Shown here piece after piece: positions 60,301-64,000 of a DNA stretch of 64,000 bases. Each line of letters starts with the position of its first letter. The stretch's first letter is position 1. The stretch is from Rudaea sp. 3F27F6. Lineage in GTDB: Bacteria > Pseudomonadota > Gammaproteobacteria > Xanthomonadales > Rhodanobacteraceae. The notes below the pieces were generated by a model that was not told where the DNA came from, did not search any database, and worked only from the letters and a program-made list of their open reading frames with translations. Location of the stretch: positions 186,001-250,000 of the forward strand of contig NZ_SCNG01000005.1 of assembly GCF_005503555.1 (NCBI RefSeq), given 5' to 3'. The position numbers and the translations under genes are program-made.

Positions 60301-63300
60301 CCCAGTTGCAGGTGCTGCCGTTTTCGGCAGTGCCGATTTGCTGGCGACACTCGCATCGCCGATTGTCGTGATGAGCTATAACGATCCACTCGGGAATGCT
60401 TCCACGGCGGCCACCGGCCTGCTTGCGGACTTGAACGGCGACGGTTTGCCGGATTTCATCTACCCGACCGGCGGCAACCGATTCAGCGCGCGATTCTTGA
60501 CTCGGCAAGGGAGCGGCCTGACGTTTTCGTCGGCGTACAACCTCAGCTACAGGGTCAGCGATACGACCTGTACCTATGCGAATTTCCCGAATGCAAGTTC
60601 GCTCGATTGCTACATTTCCATCTTCAACACCAATTCGGCAGTGCACCGCTCGGCGATTGCTGCCGATGTCAACGGCGATGGAAGGGCGGACCTCACGGCA
60701 CTCGTGCAGGCCGTCACCCTTCGCGAGGGTTGCTCGACCTGTGGTCCTGCCACGAACCGACGAAATTACTGGACACAGTTCGTCGTCTCGCAGATCACGC
60801 CGCCGAGCGGTTCGACGCCGGGCACCGTCCTCTTGCAAGAGCGATGGTGGGATACGAGCTTCACCTTGCCCGACGACAACCGCAAGGTCTATGTAGCCGA
60901 TCTCAACGGCGATGGGCTGAGCGACATCCTCTATCAAGACACGACCAGCGCTACGACATATTGGGCGCTGATAAACAACGGCAGGGGTTACAACACGCGC
61001 ATCTCGGTCGACAACATCAGCAACGGTGATTTGCTGCAATTGGCCGACATCAACGGCGACGGCAAGACCGATCTGGTCTATCCGGTCGGCAGCTCGCCGT
61101 TCAGCACGTACAACTATCAAAGTCTCGTGCCGACCTCTGCCACGACGGAGGGTTGGAGTTTCATGTCGGTGCCCGGCACAGTGCCTGGCGGCGGCTTGTA
61201 TGGCTATAGCGACTGGATCGCGCTGATCGGTGATTTCGACGGCGACGGCGCTCCGGACTACCTCGGTCTGTCGACCACGGTCAGCAGCAACAATGTATAC
61301 ACGAGCCGCGCGGGCGCCGGCAGCCGCTATCGGCCGCGCGATGTGATTACCGATTTCACCAACGGCCTCGGTGCGATCACGCGCGTTACCTATCAACCGC
61401 TGACCAACATAGGCGTCTATCAGCGCGGCGGGATCAATGGTTATCCGGCATTGACCGGAGCGCTCGACTACGGATGGGCTTCGCCCGTGTTCGATGTGCT
61501 GGCACCGATGTATGTGGTCAGCCAGGCATCGAGCAGTGCGCCCACGCAGGCCGACGCCAATGCTTTCAGCACAGTCTACTATCGCTATCGAGGCGCGACG
61601 ATGCAGTCCGGCGGTCGCGGCTTCCTCGGGTTTTACGAGACGTGGAGTTTCGACGGCAACGACGGCGCGGCTACAGCGCAGCATGTCGCTACCATCAATC
61701 GCTATGCCCAGCGCTATCCGATCACGGGCATGCCGATTGCGACCTTGAAGCAGGCCGTCAATGGAGCGACTGTCACGCGCGGGAGCTCGCAGTTGGATGC
61801 CTGCGCTGCGAATGCGGAAGCGGCGGGCTACAACTGTTTCTCGGGCGTCGTCGGCAACGCATCGGCCCCCGATTTTCAGTTTCCGTGGCCTGACATTCTG
61901 AGCGCATGGGGCACCGTGTTCAGCGTCGGCGCGCAAACGCCCGTGTGTGCGGGCCCGGGTTGTTTGGCGAACATCAATACGAATGTCTGCACGTTGGGTG
62001 GAAACGGCAGTCAGTCGATGGCGCGTCCGCCTGATTACACCGCGGGTGTTTTCACCGGCTCCTCGAGCGTCGGGCCGGTCTTTACCTACATCAGTTATAC
62101 GCAGGATGCGACCTACGATTTGGCGACGGGCTCGCCTGCGCAACGCGCCATCTACGCGCTGGTCGAAAACTGGTTCTGCTACGACGGCAACGGCAGTACG
62201 GCCGGCACGGGCAACCTTATGGGCAGTCGTACGCTGACGACTGACGGTCACGGCACGGCATCGGCAGAGAAAGTCGTCGCGAATGCCTACACCGACAACG
62301 CGAGCATCTGGCAATTGGGCCGGCTGACGCAAAGTGTCGTGAAGTTTGCCCGGCCCGGGCAGACATCGCGTTCACGGACGACGAGCTATACCTACGATGC
62401 AGGCAGCGGGCTACTGACTTCCGAACGTATCCAGACAGGCGGCCAAAGCGATCAGGATTTGCGCACACTGTACGATCTGGATGCTTGGGGAAATCGTACG
62501 GCGGCTTATCAATGCAGCGCCAATCTGACCGATGGCCAATGCCGTACTCGCAGCGGCGTCAATCAGCGCCAGAACGGCCTGACGGTATTGCGTTACGCCA
62601 GAACCAGCTACGACGCGATCGGGCGTTACAGTACGGGCAGCGTCCTGCCGTTCTATTCGGCCGCTGGCGCATGGAACGAGCAGCAGGTCCTCAGCGTAGG
62701 CAGGCGCGACGAATTCGGCAATCCGGTACAGCAAAAGTCGATCAACGACAGCAGCGGCTACACGCTCAACGGAATCGCGACGACCCAATGGTCGCAGTAC
62801 GGCGTTCTCGGCAGGCCGTATTTCACCGCGGACGGCACAGGCAAGGCAGGCACGACGACTTACCGCTCCTGCAGCGGCGCCGAAGCGGTCGGTTGCTCGA
62901 GCGATACGCGTTTCAAGTTCCGTTCGCAGACGGTGACGGTCGGCGCGCCGTCGAGCTGGACCTACTACGACGTACTCGGCCGCCCGGTGTTGCAGGTGAC
63001 GCGCAGCTACGACGGCAACGATACGACCAAGCAGTTCAGCGGCGTGTGCGCGTATACCGATGCACATAACCGTACTACCTATCAATCGGAGCCGTTCTTC
63101 CTGCCGGTGGCGGCATCTACCGACGGCGCACCTAATCTCACAGCTTCATCGGCCTCGCCTTGTGCAAGCGCCACGTATGCAACGATTTCGACTTATGACG
63201 TGATCGGCCGCGTCGTGCGATTGACTCAGCCTGACGACAGTGCGATCAGCAAAACCTATTCCACGTTGACGACCACGACGAGCAGCCCGCGCAACGCAGT

Positions 63301-64000
63301 CTGGAGATGGACCCAAACCACCAACGTGCTCGGCGAATTGGTTTCGACCCAGGACCCGCAGGTGACGGGCGACGCAAGCGTAGGACTGACCGTGACGCAG
63401 ACGTACGATGTGTTCGGCGATGTCGCCACGATCGTGCGCAACGCCGGCAGCGGCGACATCGTTACGAGCTACAGCTATGACGACCTGGGTCGCAAGATCA
63501 GTCAAAGCGATCCGGACAGCGGAACGACCTACTTCAGCTACAACGCCGCAGGCGAGGTTATCGGTCAGACGGATCAGAAGAATCAGACGATCGCGTTGAG
63601 CTACGACGCTCAGGGCCGGCGCTGGCAACGCACGACGAGCAATGCGGCGGACGGCAACAATCTGACCGATACCTGGATTTACGACACGGCTCTCAATGGA
63701 TATGGCCAACTCGCCAGCGAGTCGCGCAGCGGAACAAGTGGTGCGACGACATCGTTCTCGCGCGGCTTCGCCTACGACAGCTACGGCCGTCTGCGTACGC
63801 GAACGACGACGATAGCAGGCAAGGACTACCCGGAAAGTACGGCCTACGATGGTTACGGTCGGCTAAAGGCACAGCAGGACATAAGCGGTCACTACGTGAC
63901 GCCGGGCTACAGCGCGAACGGGTATTCGGCAAGCCTGATCGATAGCCGCATCGGTACTCTGTACCAACTGCAGACGACGACGGCACGCGGCCAAGTCGTC
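57374..64000 (+). CDS. Giant exported SpvB/FG-GAP/Rhs repeat protein, partial
   Basis: An uninterrupted frame of 2209 codons reaching the window edge. Signal peptide MNWILRCAAFVFGLLSSGTLLAQ. Then three ~130-residue repeats each starting PARLLDTR (57467, 57860, 58247). A fibronectin-III-like domain follows near 58640, then an SpvB domain (GNATYSIPIQAPPGTAGVAPK, LSYNSRLPNGLMGPGWAIE) near 59000-59200. FG-GAP-type repeats such as DIDGDGRQDFVW, DYDGDGRADLLI and DLNGDGLPDFIY follow. The last part carries YD repeats (YDVFGDVATIVRNAGSGDIVT, YSYDDLGRKISQ). Rhs/Tc proteins deliver C-terminal toxins; that end is not in this window. Confidence 0.92.
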   Translation, partial: MNWILRCAAFVFGLLSSGTLLAQSSPFVPMVPARLLDTRLGNTTVDGQFAGTGPVASLSTLNLTVSGRAGIPASGVGAVALNITVTDPGGSGYLTAWPTGTPVPNASNLNFTAGLSISNQVIAKIGANGQVSIFVYAGTGTANIIADVAGYFPTTSDFSPLTPARLLDTRAGMATIDGQFAGGGAIPGGGTLNLTVLGRGGVPASGVKAVVVNVTTANPTASIFVTAWPTGTALPNASNLNAVAGQTIPNLVIVAPGTGGKISLFNSAGSTDLIVDVVGYFSSNTTLSPLVPARLLDTRPGFATIDGQFSGQGAVGAGGTLNLTVLGRGGVPSAGVGAVALNITAVVPSAAGYVVAWGTGTTSGNFPPRAMDINFRAGDVIPSLVIAQVGPNGQVSLFNSNGSTHLLADVVAWFPSAGSGPPLPPASVAVSAATGSNSLTASWTLNAAGAAPTYLKIQRATNLAGPWTAVNGSYTPATSGQMAELVFTNATYYYGVAACNAAGCSAYTVSNPGAAISWIPAMPVSDAPVIASIPATDPVSDRVGATAAQFRVDESGNATYSIPIQAPPGTAGVAPKVALSYNSRLPNGLMGPGWAIEASSQISRCRQTRESGDFGQADGNPQPINFTASDRFCLDGVRLLLTDNSGNYGADNTIYSPETDPTTKVTARVSGSYAGPDFFIVQRKDGTTSTYGYMASSPNALATASLNGQNVAISWSLARTQDSKGNYIDYLYNSRPASGSLPFAAAAVETTLARISYTGHATAPVSSPYASISFSYAALPTTLVRLGYQSGVAFVQTQQLSSVAVTDASGMLRYYELAYQSSLSGSQFQQLRQVQECRDSSKAVCFAPTKFTWSAAQNTLQPGTKYQSQSGPNFTSFAGYKIADIDGDGRQDFVWAVNDNACGSGKSSIYVGFLDRTAGGEMTLSTAGQARTCAPINLSGNDQSWNLLDYDGDGRADLLIGGAIGSNWKVFSSLGRPVAGAAVFGSADLLATLASPIVVMSYNDPLGNASTAATGLLADLNGDGLPDFIYPTGGNRFSARFLTRQGSGLTFSSAYNLSYRVSDTTCTYANFPNASSLDCYISIFNTNSAVHRSAIAADVNGDGRADLTALVQAVTLREGCSTCGPATNRRNYWTQFVVSQITPPSGSTPGTVLLQERWWDTSFTLPDDNRKVYVADLNGDGLSDILYQDTTSATTYWALINNGRGYNTRISVDNISNGDLLQLADINGDGKTDLVYPVGSSPFSTYNYQSLVPTSATTEGWSFMSVPGTVPGGGLYGYSDWIALIGDFDGDGAPDYLGLSTTVSSNNVYTSRAGAGSRYRPRDVITDFTNGLGAITRVTYQPLTNIGVYQRGGINGYPALTGALDYGWASPVFDVLAPMYVVSQASSSAPTQADANAFSTVYYRYRGATMQSGGRGFLGFYETWSFDGNDGAATAQHVATINRYAQRYPITGMPIATLKQAVNGATVTRGSSQLDACAANAEAAGYNCFSGVVGNASAPDFQFPWPDILSAWGTVFSVGAQTPVCAGPGCLANINTNVCTLGGNGSQSMARPPDYTAGVFTGSSSVGPVFTYISYTQDATYDLATGSPAQRAIYALVENWFCYDGNGSTAGTGNLMGSRTLTTDGHGTASAEKVVANAYTDNASIWQLGRLTQSVVKFARPGQTSRSRTTSYTYDAGSGLLTSERIQTGGQSDQDLRTLYDLDAWGNRTAAYQCSANLTDGQCRTRSGVNQRQNGLTVLRYARTSYDAIGRYSTGSVLPFYSAAGAWNEQQVLSVGRRDEFGNPVQQKSINDSSGYTLNGIATTQWSQYGVLGRPYFTADGTGKAGTTTYRSCSGAEAVGCSSDTRFKFRSQTVTVGAPSSWTYYDVLGRPVLQVTRSYDGNDTTKQFSGVCAYTDAHNRTTYQSEPFFLPVAASTDGAPNLTASSASPCASATYATISTYDVIGRVVRLTQPDDSAISKTYSTLTTTTSSPRNAVWRWTQTTNVLGELVSTQDPQVTGDASVGLTVTQTYDVFGDVATIVRNAGSGDIVTSYSYDDLGRKISQSDPDSGTTYFSYNAAGEVIGQTDQKNQTIALSYDAQGRRWQRTTSNAADGNNLTDTWIYDTALNGYGQLASESRSGTSGATTSFSRGFAYDSYGRLRTRTTTIAGKDYPESTAYDGYGRLKAQQDISGHYVTPGYSANGYSASLIDSRIGTLYQLQTTTARGQVV

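Overview
The window is high-GC gammaproteobacterial DNA. A Kdp potassium system with separate kdpF, an IPTL-CTERM-like surface protein, a collagen-like exported protein and a giant SpvB/Rhs protein with LLDTR repeats suggest Xanthomonadales, perhaps Rhodanobacteraceae. That assignment is an inference from gene content; there is no rRNA here to test it.

Layout. (1) About 180-26120: structural half of a lambda-like siphoprophage on the + strand, in packaging-head-tail order: small and large terminase, gpW-like protein, portal, S49 protease (frameshifted), scaffold-like protein, decoration protein, major capsid, connectors, tail terminator, tail tube, gpZ-like protein, tape measure, and distal tail/fibre proteins, the last one frameshifted. 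A cargo block at 9.5-13.9 kb interrupts the tail genes: two exported proteins, an XRE repressor, an HNH nuclease, a KilA-N protein and a HigBA-type toxin-antitoxin pair. No integrase or lysis genes are visible, so the rest of the phage is to the left or lost. (2) 26.1-27.8 kb: integron-type gene cassettes on the - strand, with one complete attC site, several half or diverged sites and no integron integrase. The prophage abuts the outermost attC half-site. (3) 27.9-30.6 kb: accessory patchwork: a possible toxin/partner pair, unknown genes, the 5' half of a tRNA-Arg(CCU), the C-terminal remnant of a tyrosine recombinase, and a truncated second copy of a cassette gene. (4) 30.7-57 kb: chromosomal genes: a LytS-type sensor kinase, two exported proteins, yebC, an EF-G gene, an XRE regulator divergent from an SDR gene, a CorC/HlyC-type membrane protein, kdpDE, galE, a glycosyltransferase, a collagen-like protein, a C-terminally anchored surface protein, and the kdp structural operon. 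(5) 57.4 kb to the end: an open reading frame of at least 2209 codons for an exported SpvB/FG-GAP/YD-repeat protein that runs off the window.

How the genes work together. KdpD/KdpE (40.4-43.9 kb) should sense potassium limitation or stress and activate the operon at 56.8-49.9 kb. That operon encodes, in order, two KdpF-like microproteins, KdpF, KdpA, KdpB, a 67-residue peptide, an outer-membrane beta-barrel protein, KdpC and a small membrane protein. A T-rich KdpE-box-like element lies upstream. GalE, the glycosyltransferase, the collagen-like protein, the CTERM-like protein and the Rhs protein form a neighbourhood rich in cell-surface functions.

The most unusual features are the attC/prophage junction, the integrase-less cassette array with half-sites, the three overlapping microprotein genes at the head of the kdp operon, the porin inside that operon, the toxin promoter buried in a 22-bp perfect palindrome, and the architecture of the Rhs protein.
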